Positions 34,030 to 44,756 of a DNA stretch of 64,000 nt are shown piece by piece. The notes beneath the pieces are model-generated. The model had not been told where the DNA came from and made no database searches. It saw only the letters and a program-made list of their open reading frames with translations. The DNA lies in NCBI GenBank assembly GCA_021234155.1, contig JAJEKV010000028.1:16498469-16562468 (forward strand). The letters run 5' to 3'. A program made the translations under genes and the position numbers. Positions within the stretch are counted from its first letter, which is position 1. Every line of letters begins with the position of its first letter. Source of the stretch: Isoetes taiwanensis (Eukaryota; Streptophyta; Lycopodiopsida; Isoetales; Isoetaceae).

Positions 34030-35330
34030 GTCGACCACGTTTTGGCCTCCAAAAACGTAAACCCCCGTGGGGTTGCTAGGTTATTGTGGGGTTTACGTTA
34101 TGGAGGTCGAGTTTTATTCAGTTGCACTTGAGACATGGTCGAGAAGCTGCAGTTGAAAACCAGAAGCAATAGAAACTGACGAAATAGGGTTTGGATTTAC
34201 CGAGGCAGGCTTTCCTACCAGTGCTCCTCCGGGAGGGCAAATGCCAATGCCTCCCTTTCTGGAACCCGGTTTCCCTATCCGACCGTTGAATTCTCCATTC
34301 AAGCAACTTGCTTCGAGCAGGCTCAAAAAAATTCAAGATCTGTCCGGGAGAACATATAAAACCACAAAGTGTCCTGCAGTCGACCATGTAGAAACCCAAG
34401 TGTTTTGTCGTTCGGGCAGTACAAAGGCCCCGGAATAGAGATTTGACTTCGTCATGTCGTCCGAAATAGCGAAAGTACCCTAGGGACCAAGTTACACGGT
34501 CTCCAGGATAATGTCAATGTTTCGAGTCCGTTGGCAGAGTCAGATCACAGTTCCGGGGTGGGAGATTGCCCGTCCGTGGCCAAGGACCTTCCAGAGAGGA
34601 CCTTTGGGACGAACTTCTTCTGGAAGGTTTTAGGGCTCCGTCATCTGGCGTCAACGCCCTCCCACTACCTCATGACATTGTGCAAGATCCTGGTCCAATC
34701 TGGCTAGGGTATGGCCTCCAAAACGCAAACCCTGTGCCTTGCCATGTTATTGTAGGGTTTACGTTATGGAGGCCAAAACGTGGTCAGTTGCACTTGGGAC
34801 CCTGGTGTACCTTTTCCAAACATGCATGCGGAGCTATGGCAACTGAAATAACAGACTTTGGATCTATTGGCGATCCCGAATCATTCCAAAAAAATTTACT
34901 ACTACAAAATGTGTTCTTGACTTCTAATTGCGACACTGGGAGGAGGATAAATCCAAACCCCATTTCGTCAGTTTCTATTGCTTCTGGTTTTCAACTGCAG
35001 CTTCTCGACCATGTCTCAAGTGCAACTGAATAAAACTCGACCTCCATAACATAAACCCTACAATAACCTAGCAATGCACAGGGTTTACGTTTTGGAGGCC
35101 ATACCCTGGTCAGATTGGACCAGGATCTTGCACAATGTCATGAGGTAGTGGGAGGGCATTGACGCCAGATGAAGGAGCCCTAAAACCTTCTAGAAGAAGT
35201 TCGACCCAAGGTCCTCTCTGGAGGGTCCCTGGCCACGGACGGGCAACTCTCCCACCCCGGAACTGTGATCTGACTCTGCCAACGGACTCGAAACATCGAC
35301 ATTACCCTGGAGACCAAGTTTCGTGGGGCG
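34030..35330. repeat. Large imperfect inverted repeat
   Basis: The left arm (34030-34740) and right arm (about 34954-35330) share, in opposite orientation, a segment with GTTTACGTTATGGAGGYC and GACATGGTCGAGAAGCTGCA, and a second with CCTCATGACATTGTGCAAGA. The spacer of about 210 bp is also partly repeated. No protein is recognised. Confidence 0.85.
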
Positions 35331-36550
35331 TAAGAGCACCCCGCCCCCGAAAGCGCCAAAGTAGCTCATGTCCAACACGTTCAGAGTGAATTGGCCTTAG
35401 CGAGGGTGCGTAATAATTGCCATGTAGAGGGTTCGTGTTTCTTTTGCTGCAAAAAAATGACCGTGTAACTTGGTCCCTAGGGTAATTTCGCTGTTTCGGA
35501 CGACATGACGAAGTCAAATCTCCATTCTGGGGCCTTTGTACTACCCGAACGACAAAACACTTGGTTTTCTACACCGTCGACTGCAAGACACTTTGCAGTT
35601 TGATATGTTCTCCCGCATTTATCTTGAATTTTTTGAGCCTGCTTTCGGGCAAGTTACTTGAATGGACAATTCAACGATCGGATAGGGAAACCGTGTTCCG
35701 GGAAGGGAGGCATTGGCATTTGCCCTCCCGGAGGAGCACTGGTAGGAAAGCCTGCCTCGGTAAATCCAAACCCCATTTCGTCAGTTTCTATTGCTTCGGT
35801 TTTCAATCGCAGCTTCTCGACCATGTCTCAAGTGCAACCAATAAAACTCGACCTCCATAACGTAAACCCTACAATAACCTAGCAACCCACAGGGTTTGAT
35901 TGGACCAGGATCTTGCACAATGTCATGAGGTAGTGGGAGGGCATTGATGCCAGAAGACGGAGCCCTAAAACCTTCCAGAAGAAGTTCGTCCCAAAGGTCC
36001 TCTCCTCGAAGGTCCTTGGCCACGGACGGGCAACTCTCCCACCGGAAACTATGATCCGACTCGCCAAGCGGACTCGAACATCGACATTACCACGGAGACC
36101 AAGTTTAGGCGTAAGACCACCCCGCTCCCGGACGCCAAAAGTAGCTCATGTCCAACACGTTCAGTAGTGAATTGGCCTTTAGCGGAGGGTGCGAGTAATC
36201 TTTGCCATGTAGAGGGTTCGTGTTTCTTTTGCTTTGCAAAAATGACCGTATAACTTGGTCTCTAGGGTAATTTCATTTGTTTTGAGGACGACGTGGCGAA
36301 GTCAAATCTCCATTCCCGAGCCTTTGTACTTTGCCCGACGACAAAACACTTGGGTTTCTACACTGGTTACATTGCGGGACACTTTTGGTTTTGATATGTT
36401 CTCCTGACAGATCTTGAATTTTTTGAGCCCCTTTCGAAGCAAGTTACTTGAATGGAGAATTCAATGGTCGGATAGGGAAACTGGGTTCTGGGAAGGGAGG
36501 CATTGGCATTTGCCCTCCCGGAGGAGCACTGGTAGGAAAGCCTGCCTCGG
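35106..36550. repeat. Direct tandem duplication, units of about 790 bp
   Basis: Unit 1 (about 35106-35890) and unit 2 (about 35895-36550) contain the same three blocks: GATCTTGCACAATGTCATGA, then CCAACACGTTCAGAGTGAAT, then AAGTTACTTGAATGGA to GGTAGGAAAGCCTGCCTCGG. Unit 2 ends where the minisatellite starts. The last block is the same as the left arm of the inverted repeat at 34086-34497. Confidence 0.82.
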
Positions 36551-36559
36551 TAACCTTTG

Positions 36560-37240
36560 TGATGTCCGTCTCCTGGGGTCTGGCCACCTAGGCTCCAACG
36601 TGCCACCTAGGCTCCAACATGCCACGTGGGCTCCAACATGCCACCTAGGCTCCAACATGCCACGTAGGGCTCCAACATGCCACCTACGCTCCAACATGCC
36701 ACGTGGGCTCCAACATGCCACCTAGCATGCCACCTAGGCTCCAACATGCCACCTGGGCTCAAGCGTGCCACGTGAGCTCCAACATGCCAAGTTGGCTCCA
36801 ACGTGCCACCTAGGCTCACCTAGGCTCCAACATGCCACCACATATGGCTTCAACATGCCAATGTAGGCTCCATGGGTCAAACATGCCATCTAGGCCCAAC
36901 ATGCCACGTGGGCTCCTACATGCCAACGTGGCTCCAACATGCCATGTGAGCTCCAACATGCCACGTGAGCTCCAACATGCCAAGTTGGCTCCAACGTGCC
37001 ACCTAGGATCAAGCATGCCAAGGTGGCTCAAATATGCCACCTAGGCTCCAACATGCCACCTGGGCTTCAACATGCCACGTAGGCTCCAACATGCCAACTA
37101 GGCTCCAACATGCCTCGTGAGCTCTAGCATGCCACCTAGGCTCCAACATGCCACCTAGGCTCCAACATGCCAAGGTGGCTCCAACATGCCACCTAGGCTC
37201 AAGCGTGCCAAGGTGGCTCAAACATGCCACCTAGGCTCCT
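36560..37240. repeat. Minisatellite, 19-bp unit, about 35 copies
   Basis: The consensus is AGGCTCCAACATGCCACCT, with variants ending ACGT or AAGG. The open frames on the - strand (repeated GMLEPRWHVGA) are a by-product of the repeat and not a gene. Positions two bases either side of the unit junction vary most. Confidence 0.95.
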
Positions 37241-37432
37241 TAAGATTAGTTGAAAATATTGGAATGACTACCTTGTATTCATAGGTTCATTTGATCTTAG
37301 TATATAGTTGGATAAAGTTCACTTATCTCCCTTAGTATTAGCTCGATATATCTTGCTATGGTGGTGGTGGTAATGGTTTGATGTTCTAGGTTGAATTGTC
37401 ATAATTAGGTGGAGGTGAATTGTTGGTGTATG

Positions 37433-37680
37433 CTAAGATTGAATTGCAAGGTGGAGGTGAATTGTTGGGTATCCGAGATTTGAATTTTCATACTTAGGTG
37501 GAGGTAGAGTGTTTGGCCTAGGAGGAATAATGGGATTGGGTGGCAAGGGTGGCATGACTAGGGGGTGTGGCTGGAAGTGGAGGTGGTGGATATGTTGGAG
37601 GAGGTGATGGATATGTTGGAGGTGGACGTGGTGCATATGTTGGAGGAGGAGGTGTTGGATACGTTGGATTGCATATAAAA
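37433..37680 (-). pseudogene. Proline-rich (extensin/PRP-like) gene fragment
   Basis: Read on the - strand from 37680, the sequence gives PPPPTYAPRPPPTYPSPPPT and YPPPPLPATPP. After a frameshift come MPPLPPNPIIPPRPNTLPPP and KYENSNLGYP. PPPTY repeats are typical of plant hydroxyproline-rich cell-wall proteins. No signal peptide or stop-to-start gene structure remains. I infer a captured or decayed gene piece, though a simple (CCWCCT)n repeat that happens to encode Pro is possible. Confidence 0.5.
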
Positions 37681-38350
37681 TGGAATCAAATTAGTGAAGT
37701 TCAAACTTTCAAAGAGGAGATATAAAAGAAGGAGGGTTGATACCATTATGCCACCACTAATGTTCTACCAAGAACTCGTTATTTTTTATGCTTTTGCCCC
37801 TGGTATTTTTAGTACAAAATCCATTGTCTCTAATGGAACATCCAACTAGAGCAATGGATAAGATTATGACAAGAAGCTGAATAATCATATCCATTGGAAT
37901 TGATGGTTGTATGGTAACGCTCCGAGGCAAGGGGTGTGCATGCAGCGCTTTTAAGCCATTTTGGCCATGGCCATGTGGCTTGAATATAGCAAGACCCATA
38001 AGGATCCATACCCCGCAAAAAATAATGGAACATGTGATCACATGTTGAAAATTAAAGTTAAAAATCAATATACATAGTGACGAGATGGATGGCCTAGATT
38101 TTGGCCAAGATGGACGGCCGAGATTGTGATCCGCGTAGTGTAATCTTATTGGTTGCAGTAATGGGATGGATGGCACAGATTTTGGCCGAGATGGACGGCT
38201 GGGATTGCAATCCTGGTATTATTGTGCTATTGGCTGAATTAATTGCCAGTCTCCCACCTTTGGCTAGTTTCCCCCCATTCGACAGTTTCTTCCTACCTGA
38301 AGCTTCAGCTATGGCGATGGGTTTTTGCACAGCTCTGTCGGACCTGAAGC
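37681..38350. other. CACTA-like interior, short repeats
   Basis: A 60-bp direct repeat with GATGGCCTAGATTTTGGCC/GATGGCACAGATTTTGGCC and GAGATGGACGGC occurs at about 38086-38130 and 38163-38210. No gene. Confidence 0.5.
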
Positions 38351-38659
38351 TTGGCTATGGCGCCCTCCACAGCATCGTCTTCGCCGGACCGCGACAATAG
38401 CCATCGCCACCACCGCCACTACGAAGATGCATGTCGGCATTCTTCCTCATTAGATCGGCGCTCAAAACACAAACGAGAAAGGGATAGAGAAGATTCAGAC
38501 CAAGACAGAAGGGATGCTCTCGCAGGCGCAGTCGAGATAGAAGGGATGGCCAAAAGCTTGGACAGAAATGAAAAACATAAGAGTAGGAGGCATAGTTCTG
38601 AGAGGATTGACAATAGAAGCCGGAGCCCTACCTGCAGCAGAAGCCGAAGCTCCAGCCGT

Positions 38660-39686
38660 CAGGGTGTTTTTTAATCTCCCTACATATTTGAAGAGGCGTA
38701 AAATATTGGCCACTACTTATCTTGGATAAATTGCTAAGTGTAGTTTGGCCTGGCCGTTTTTCAAATCGTTGTGCCAAGAGGTTGTAACTTAAATGGCCAA
38801 ATCATGGAACTAATTCTTTTCCAAAAAAATCAAATTGGCCACATCCATACATCTAAGATATAAAGTTGGTATATCTGTCTACTCTATATAGTTGTCACAA
38901 ACAAGTGCATGCTATGATTCTATAACTAGATTACTATAAGATCAATTAAATGCATTAACATGTTCTGGAGACAAGCACAAATGGTTTTGGTAGAATGAAT
39001 CTCACTAAAAAACATTTGGAAACTGACCTTGATTTGAGTAGAGAGGACAAAAAGCAAATTCAGGCAGAATGATGAAGAGCAGATTTGGGATGTAAATTGA
39101 AATCAAATAAAAAAAAATGGACCGAATCATCAGAAGGAAATATTGTATATTAATAAAGACCATTAATTCTTTTTTTGTTTGAAGGTACAACTGGTGGAAC
39201 TTGCAGCCACCCACCTCTCTCTCCCAATGGTAGTTAATGGGTTTTGAACCCTAGTGGTGGGCATCCCAACCCAAGGCCTTACCACTAGGCCGCCACCGCA
39301 ACGAACAAGATGTTTTAGAATCTTAGGACTAGACCCAAAACAAATTTTAGAGCCACCTACAAGTGGCAACCTTATGTCCCTACTCATGGCTAATATAGAA
39401 CCTGGCCACACTTAAAAAAATTAAAATTATTGTATGTTCTAAATGGCCACCCCAACAAGTTGCTTGTACGTGTCATATTTTGAAATGGCCACACCCTATG
39501 GGTCTGAAGGTTTAGCAAATATCAAATTGGCCATTTATGGAGTGAAAATAATAAGTTGGTGTTTTGAACTGGCCGCTACCCTTTGGTTGTGGTGAGAATG
39601 CATCCTACTCTGGTGTGGCCGACTATTTTTCAAAAAATGTGAATGTGTGGCCAACTGGCCCGTCGGGGCCACTAAAAAACACCCTG
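38660..39686. mobile_element. hAT-type MITE-3 (1027 bp)
   Basis: It begins CAGGGTGTTTTTTAATCTCC and ends, on the complement, CAGGGTGTTTTTTAGTGGCC. The 8-bp TSD is CCAGCCGT (38652-38659, 39687-39694). Subterminal TGGCCA motifs replace the TTTGGCTA motifs of MITE-1 and MITE-2, so it is a different family of the same superfamily. Its removal restores the SR reading frame exactly. It contains a tRNA-derived SINE. Confidence 0.94.
39164..39305 (-). mobile_element. tRNA-derived SINE
   Basis: The - strand has a box A-like GGCCTAGTGGTAAGGCC (39277-39293) and a box B-like GGGTTCAAAACCC (39239-39251) at tRNA spacing, followed by about 75 bp of unrelated body and an A-rich end. Such internal RNA polymerase III promoters mark SINEs. 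The sequence does not fold as a complete tRNA. No clear TSD was found. Confidence 0.72.
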
Positions 39687-39868
39687 CCAGCCGTAGCAGG
39701 AATTATGACAAGGATCTACATAGTCGGGACAGAGAATCGAAGAAAATTGCTGAAAGAGATGATATTAGTAGAAGCCCCATGCGTGACAGAAAAGACCCAT
39801 ATAGGAGCAGAAGCCGGTTTCTTCCTACCTTGGGCGCGACCGGATGTTACCTAGGCCACAGCATCTGA

Positions 39869-40600
39869 AGCGGATCTGTAGCCATGGCCTGAAGCAGATC
39901 TGAAGCCACAGATTTGAAGCCACGACATCTGAAGCGGATGTGAATCCATAATGTCCTGGCGCTCACCCTTCAAAGCCCGAAGCTCCAACCTTGCACTGTA
40001 GAAAATCGAAATGGAAGCCTGAAGCTTCCAAGTTGTTTCAACCCATTTCTGGTATTTCTATCTTTGATGTAAGCTGATCTAACCTTAATCCTAACTCTTT
40101 TGCTTCCTCTTTTTTTTTAGCATGCAAAGGAGCCAAAACGCTGTTCTTGGAGTTTTGCAGGGGATTTCCGCTGCTATTGGAGCTGAAGTTTGAGAAAAAG
40201 ACAAAAATCCCATGTTCTGTAGCGGCTATTTCAGCATACGAATGATCCAAAGGTCCACATTTTCTTATTCATTGTAGCATTTGCTTCTAAGGCATGCATA
40301 ATATATTTTGTAACAGTCTCTTTTAATCTGTGTTTATGACAGTTATTTTTTAACCTGTGTATGATCTGGAATGGGCAAGAAACTAAAAAATGATGCTCCT
40401 AAATCCGAGGAGTTGAAGCGGCCTGAGAAAAGATCAGAGGTTTGTGTCATTTGTTTTTTGTTGGAATTTGAGATTTAATCATATTCTCACCAGACTTTCT
40501 TTACTTTCTTTGTCAGAGAATACGTAGAGGAAAATGAAGAAAATGTTGCAACAGTAGAAAATGTTGCAGCAGTAATATTGCATGGTAAAATCAAACAGTT
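39869..40600 (+). other. Possible further exons of the captured SR gene
   Basis: 40373-40440 encodes MGKKLKNDAPKSEELKRPEK and RSE followed by GTTTGT. A TTTGTCAG acceptor-like site lies at about 40512, followed by RIRRGK, then a stop. The Lys/Glu/Arg composition would suit a splicing factor, but the link to the SR fragment is inference. 39850-39960 has repeats of GAAGC and CAGATCTGAAGCCA type. Confidence 0.3.
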
Positions 40601-41676
40601 TTGTATATTTCTTTAATAATAGGCAAACCATTTTTGTCAAGATTTTAAAATACTATCTATCTATCTATCTCAAACCAATAATTCACTTAACAATACAACA
40701 AAAAATAAGCCGCATCTTCTCCATTACCTTGTCAATTAGAATTTTAGAATTCCAATTACAATCGAACAATATTATGCTTTATGGGTTTGTTTGGGTTCGA
40801 TTCCCAAAAGGCTTTGTTATTTCAAAATAAACAAAATCAATAAACAACTCATGATATATTAACTTTTAAATTATGGTATAGACTAATTTTTTTAATTGTG
40901 TGCCACGTGTTGATATTTTATTATTTAAAATCGTGCTTTTTTCATTTTAAAAGTATGCCACGTGTTAAAATTTTATTGGTCAAAAGACACATTAGAAACA
41001 ACACCTCTCTTTTTCTATGTGTCATAATAATGTTTTTCTACATGTCCTTATTTTAGAAAAACAATAGTTAATAGCATTAAAAACAATAGCACCCTTTAAA
41101 ACTACATATGGAGGAAAAAATGTCAACACATAGAAAGATGGAAAATATTTGAAAACAACAACTATTTTAAAACAATACATGTGGGTTTCTTGAATATTAT
41201 ATATCCTTTTTTGGGAAAACAATATCAACTTAAAGAACTACAAGTAGAGAAAAAAAAACAACACACACATTGAAAAGGAAAAAAAACTCTTTTACAGTTT
41301 TCCATGTGTACTAATATTGAAATTAATATTGTACTACTATTGTAATTTAGCTTTTCACGTGTGGTAATATCGAGACCTACACATGGAATTTCGAAGATAA
41401 AAAACGCATGGTTACATTAAAAAACAACAGCGAAGGAAAAAAAGTACATGTTGACAAAAAATCACAAAAACCGTATGTCAAATTTTTCTACGCGTGGATT
41501 TTTCTGCCAAAAGACCACCGTGGAAAATTTTTGCCAAAAAACCACTGTCTCTTTGTGCAAATCCGGATAAACGGGCCACGTGGACTTTTGGGGCCATTTT
41601 GGTGTTGTTTTTGGCATAAAACAACACTTCCATACAACTAAAAAACAACTGTGGACCAAAAATCGGGGTCAGTGTG
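40601..41676. other. Right subterminal region of the CACTA-like element
   Basis: AT-rich with repeated CACGTGT, ACATGTG and CCACCGTGG-like motifs and paired AAAACAACA blocks. Non-coding. Confidence 0.6.
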
Positions 41677-41679
41677 TAT

Positions 41680-42160
41680 GGCTTACACCATTATTATAAA
41701 CATAGTTCCAAAATTCTCTAATTAAGGTTCCACATCGTTTCCTTACAACATATCATGACAGAATTATGTGTTGCAAGTCTTCGCAGTGCGACCTTCCTGC
41801 CGCTAGACTCTCCTATTGGCCTGCAGGTTCAACACTACGTCAGTATTCATTAAATTATTATAAAGTTGGTTGTTAGGGAACCACCCATTAATTACAATTT
41901 ACATGGATGCAAGACTAATCTCCCGGCATAGGAAGAGGATGCTTCTTCCATCGTGGCCGTGGAGACAGCGCCCTATCATGCCTAGGATGAACACTCATGC
42001 CTACACCTTTAGTTGCCTCTGGCGTGAAGGGTGGCGTCCTCCTCGTATTTGGGCGTGAAGGATAGCGTCCTTCTCGTGGTAAGCATTGACTAGAGGTGCT
42101 TTTCTATCAATGCATGCCTGAATGACCTCTTATCTCTCAAGGTCATCTACTTCCGTGAGA
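41680..42160 (-). other. Gypsy-2 3' UTR, right part
   Basis: It aligns with 13790-14130 of Gypsy-1 (shared CAAGTCTTCGCAGTGCGACC and CTAATCTCCCGGCATAGGAA). Confidence 0.75.
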
Positions 42161-42638
42161 CGGAAGTAGACTTTTTAATCTACCTTCCACTCACCTATCG
42201 GTTCGGTGTCGACTACTTTGGTGACAAGTCGGCCCTTGCATTGCTCCATGAATTGGGGGTACTGCTTCTCCAAATTTGATTGTAGTACCAACGTAGCATC
42301 CATTTCACTAGGTATTGGAGAAATTTGGATCTTCTTGTCTTCTTATAGACCCTGTCAAGAAGAACCTCAGGGACGATTTCAAGCTGGTCGTCCGTCATTT
42401 CCAGTAACTCGGTTGTCTCCAATACTTCCTCTTGATTAGGGGTGTGCCTCTTTAGGAGACTTACATAGAAGACCCTATGGATTTTGATATGTGCTGGCAG
42501 GTCCAACTTGTAGGATTGGGTACCTACTCTTTTGGTTATTCTGAAAGGTCCAACCCATCTTGGAGCAAGCTTCTTGCAATTTCCGATGCGGAGCTTGGCC
42601 TGCTTCACCTTGATCTTCAACCATACATTGCCTCCCAC
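42161..42638 (-). pseudogene. Gypsy-2 integrase C-terminus and chromodomain
   Basis: VWLKIKVKQAKLRIGNCKKL and APRWVGPFRITKRVGTQSYK are the GPY/F-type module of chromovirus integrases. IHRVFYVSLLKRHTPNQEE follows, then EVPEVLLDRVYKKTRRSKFL with QYLVKWM, the start of a chromodomain that binds histone marks. A frameshift follows QYLVKWM, and the remaining residues (ATLVLQSNLEKQYPQF) are readable in another frame. Confidence 0.88.
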
Positions 42639-42764
42639 CTGAAATTCCCTTACCGTTCTGTGCTTATCGGCTACGTTTTTTCTGCCTACTTCTCGCTGCT
42701 AGAAGGTATGCTCTTACCTCCTCCACCAATTGCTGCATATCCGATAACATCTGCTGGGAGACTT

Positions 42765-44147
42765 CTACTTTTGACACTGGGTTGTGCCAAGTATCTGGGG
42801 TAAGACATTGATTAACCCATAATTAATCATGAAAGGAGACATCTGCGATGACTCCTGCTTAGTGCTGTTGTAGGCGAACTCTACTAAGTGAATGAAATCT
42901 TCCCACTTAGACTGTTTGTTCCACACATAATTCCTTAGCATATCTTCAATAATCTTGTTGGTTCGCTCCGTCTGACCATCTGGCTGTGGGTGGTATGTTG
43001 TGCTCATAGAGAGCTTCGTCTGAATGGTAAGAAATAAATCCTGCCAGAATGCACTCATAAATTTAGAGTCTCTATCCGAGATTATCTCCCTCGGCATACC
43101 GTGGAGTCTAAAAATCTCCTGAGTAAATAGGACGGCAGTATCCAATGCTGTGTCTGTTGTCTTGCACGGTACGAAGTGTGCCATCTTCGACAACTTATCC
43201 ACCACCTTCGACAACTTATCCACCACCACCATCAGGGCATCCTTGCCTCTTGCTGTTCTTGGAAGTCCTGTAATGAAATCCATACTTATGACTTCCCACT
43301 TAGCGTTCGGTACTGGCAATGGCTCCAAAGCTCCTGGAATTCGGAGTTGCTCTGCTTTTGTTTGCTGGCATAACTGGCACTCCCGAATGTACCTTGCTAT
43401 ATGCTTCTTCATGCCGGGCCAGAAGTAGCTGCTTCTAATCTTGAAATATATCTTCATGAACCCTGCATGACTAGCTATGGGGCCATTGTGTGTATCATGG
43501 AGACTTAACTTTCTTACTCCCGAAGATTCTGGTACACACAACTTGTTTTTATGGTATAGGAGGTTTCCTTCCTTTTTATAGTTCTTGAAGGCCTCCCTTT
43601 CTTTATCTGTTCTTGCCTCTTTGAAGAGGCTTGTCCACACTTCTTTAAAGTCGCCATCGGATGGCAACGTTTCTTCAATTCTTTTGCCATACTCACTTGT
43701 GAGAGTCGATATGGCATTGTAATGCCTCCTTGTCTTCAATGGCTTCCTGGAGAGCGCATCTGCGACTACATTCAGCTTGCCTGGCTTGTAGACTATCTCA
43801 AAGTCATATTCTTCGAGAAACTCCATCCACCTTCTTTGCCTCAGGTTCAGGAGTGGTTGCGTGAAGATATACTGGAGGCTTTGATGATCTGTGTCTAGTT
43901 GAAACTTTCTTCCCAACAAATAGTGTCTCCAGATTCGCAATGCTCTTACAATGGCCAAGAGCTCTTGGTCATGCGTTGGGTATCGTTGCTCTGCATCATT
44001 CATCTTCTTGGAGTCATATGTGACTACTCTTTCCTCCTGCATGAGTACTGCACCTGTTGCTATCCTGCTAGCGTCTGTTGCTACAAGCTTATCCTTGGCT
44101 GGATCTGGCAAGACTAAGACTGGCACTGTCGTTAAAGCTTCCTTCAA
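42765..44147 (-). CDS. Gypsy-2 RNase H and integrase
   Basis: This is a 460-aa open frame. RNase H: VATDASRIATGAVLM (catalytic Asp near residue 25), YPTHDQELLAI (Glu), DTDHQSLQYI (Asp) and NVVADALSRKPL. Integrase: the H-H-C-C zinc domain (HDTHNG, SHAGF, CQLCQQTK), then the DDE core with ISMDFITGLPRT (Asp), ISDRDSKFMSAFW (Asp) and HPQPDGQTERTNKI (Glu). All catalytic residues are present. VVDKLSK is duplicated by a 21-bp tandem repeat at about 43190-43232, which may disturb the core strand. The N-terminus is cut by a frameshift from RT. Confidence 0.93.
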   Translation of the reverse strand: MKEALTTVPVLVLPDPAKDKLVATDASRIATGAVLMQEERVVTYDSKKMNDAEQRYPTHDQELLAIVRALRIWRHYLLGRKFQLDTDHQSLQYIFTQPLLNLRQRRWMEFLEEYDFEIVYKPGKLNVVADALSRKPLKTRRHYNAISTLTSEYGKRIEETLPSDGDFKEVWTSLFKEARTDKEREAFKNYKKEGNLLYHKNKLCVPESSGVRKLSLHDTHNGPIASHAGFMKIYFKIRSSYFWPGMKKHIARYIRECQLCQQTKAEQLRIPGALEPLPVPNAKWEVISMDFITGLPRTARGKDALMVVVDKLSKVVDKLSKMAHFVPCKTTDTALDTAVLFTQEIFRLHGMPREIISDRDSKFMSAFWQDLFLTIQTKLSMSTTYHPQPDGQTERTNKIIEDMLRNYVWNKQSKWEDFIHLVEFAYNSTKQESSQMSPFMINYGLINVLPQILGTTQCQK

Positions 44148-44177
44148 CGTCTCAAATGCTGCATGAGTCTTCTTTTG

Positions 44178-44752
44178 TCAATGACTTGCCCAATCTTTTA
44201 TATTTCCTACTTTGGTGAGGTCCGTCAATAGAACTGCCACCTTTGCAAAGTTCTTCATGAACTTTCTGTAACACCCTGCTAAGCCGAGGAAGCTCCTCAC
44301 CTCATGGGTGTTCTTTGGTGCCGGCCAATCAGTTACCGCTTGGTAGGGTCGGTGGAGATTCCTTTTGCTGAGATTACATGCCCCAAATACTCCACTCTTT
44401 CTGTTGCGAAGTGGCACTTGGATAGCTTCGCAAAAAGCTGATGCCTCCTCAACTTTTCAAGTACCTTCCTCAAGTGCTGGGCATGCTCCTCTAAGGATTT
44501 GCTATAGACTAGAATGTCATCAAAGAAAACTATGATGAAAGCATCTATGAACTCGCGGAAAACATCATTCATTAGCCTCATGAAGATTGCTGGAGCATTG
44601 GACAATCCAAATGGCATCACTGTGAACTCATAATAGCCATATCTCGTCCTGAATGCAGACTTATGGATGTCCTCTTTCTTGATTTTGATCTGGTGATAGC
44701 CTGACCTCAAGTCTATCTTGGAGAAGACCTTTGCTCCCTGCAACTGATCCAT
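44178..44752 (-). pseudogene. Gypsy-2 reverse transcriptase, palm and thumb
   Basis: [17 protein letters not shown] (catalytic Asp), [20 protein letters not shown], and [18 protein letters not shown] (the FFDD form of the YxDD box) are intact. The thumb (VRSFLGLAGCYRKFMKNFAK) is in another frame starting near 44340, and the frame shifts again before RNase H near 44160. Confidence 0.92.
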
Positions 44753-44756
44753 CAGA

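Larger units (their letters stand above)
38351..39868 (+). pseudogene. SR-rich splicing-factor-like fragment, split by MITE-3
   Basis: The frame from 38351 encodes a Ser/His/Arg-rich start (SPDRDNSHRHHRHYEDACRH), a basic middle (RRSKHKRERDREDSDQDRRD) and SRSPTCSRSRSSSR. The MITE follows. After it the same phase resumes with SRNYDKDLHSRDRESKKIAE and SRSPMRDRKDPYRSRSRF. Dense RS dipeptides are the hallmark of SR and SR-related splicing proteins, whose RS domains act in spliceosome assembly in the nucleus. No RNA-recognition motif or helicase domain is visible, so the exact family is open. It lies inside the CACTA-like element, so I infer capture. Confidence 0.75.
31682..41676. mobile_element. 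CACTA-like element (10 kb) with captured gene pieces
   Basis: The left end CACACTCACCCCGGTTTTTG and the complementary right end CACACTGACCCCGATTTTTG both continue GTCCAC. The 3-bp TSD is TAT (31679-31681, 41677-41679). Subterminal ACATGT-type repeats lie inside both ends. It splits the Gypsy-2 3' UTR. The CAC start, 3-bp TSD and subterminal repeats fit EnSpm/CACTA, although the tip is CACAC, not CACTA/CACTG. No transposase is visible. The cargo includes an SR-protein fragment, a proline-rich fragment and a retropseudogene. Confidence 0.78.

Noticed and set aside
36461-37230. Several 60-86-aa frames with repeated WHVGA/GMLEPR as a repeat protein
   Set aside because: They arise from the 19-bp minisatellite in several phases on both strands.
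39239-39293. A functional tRNA gene
   Set aside because: Box A and B-like motifs are present, but no acceptor stem or complete cloverleaf can be drawn. A SINE fits better.
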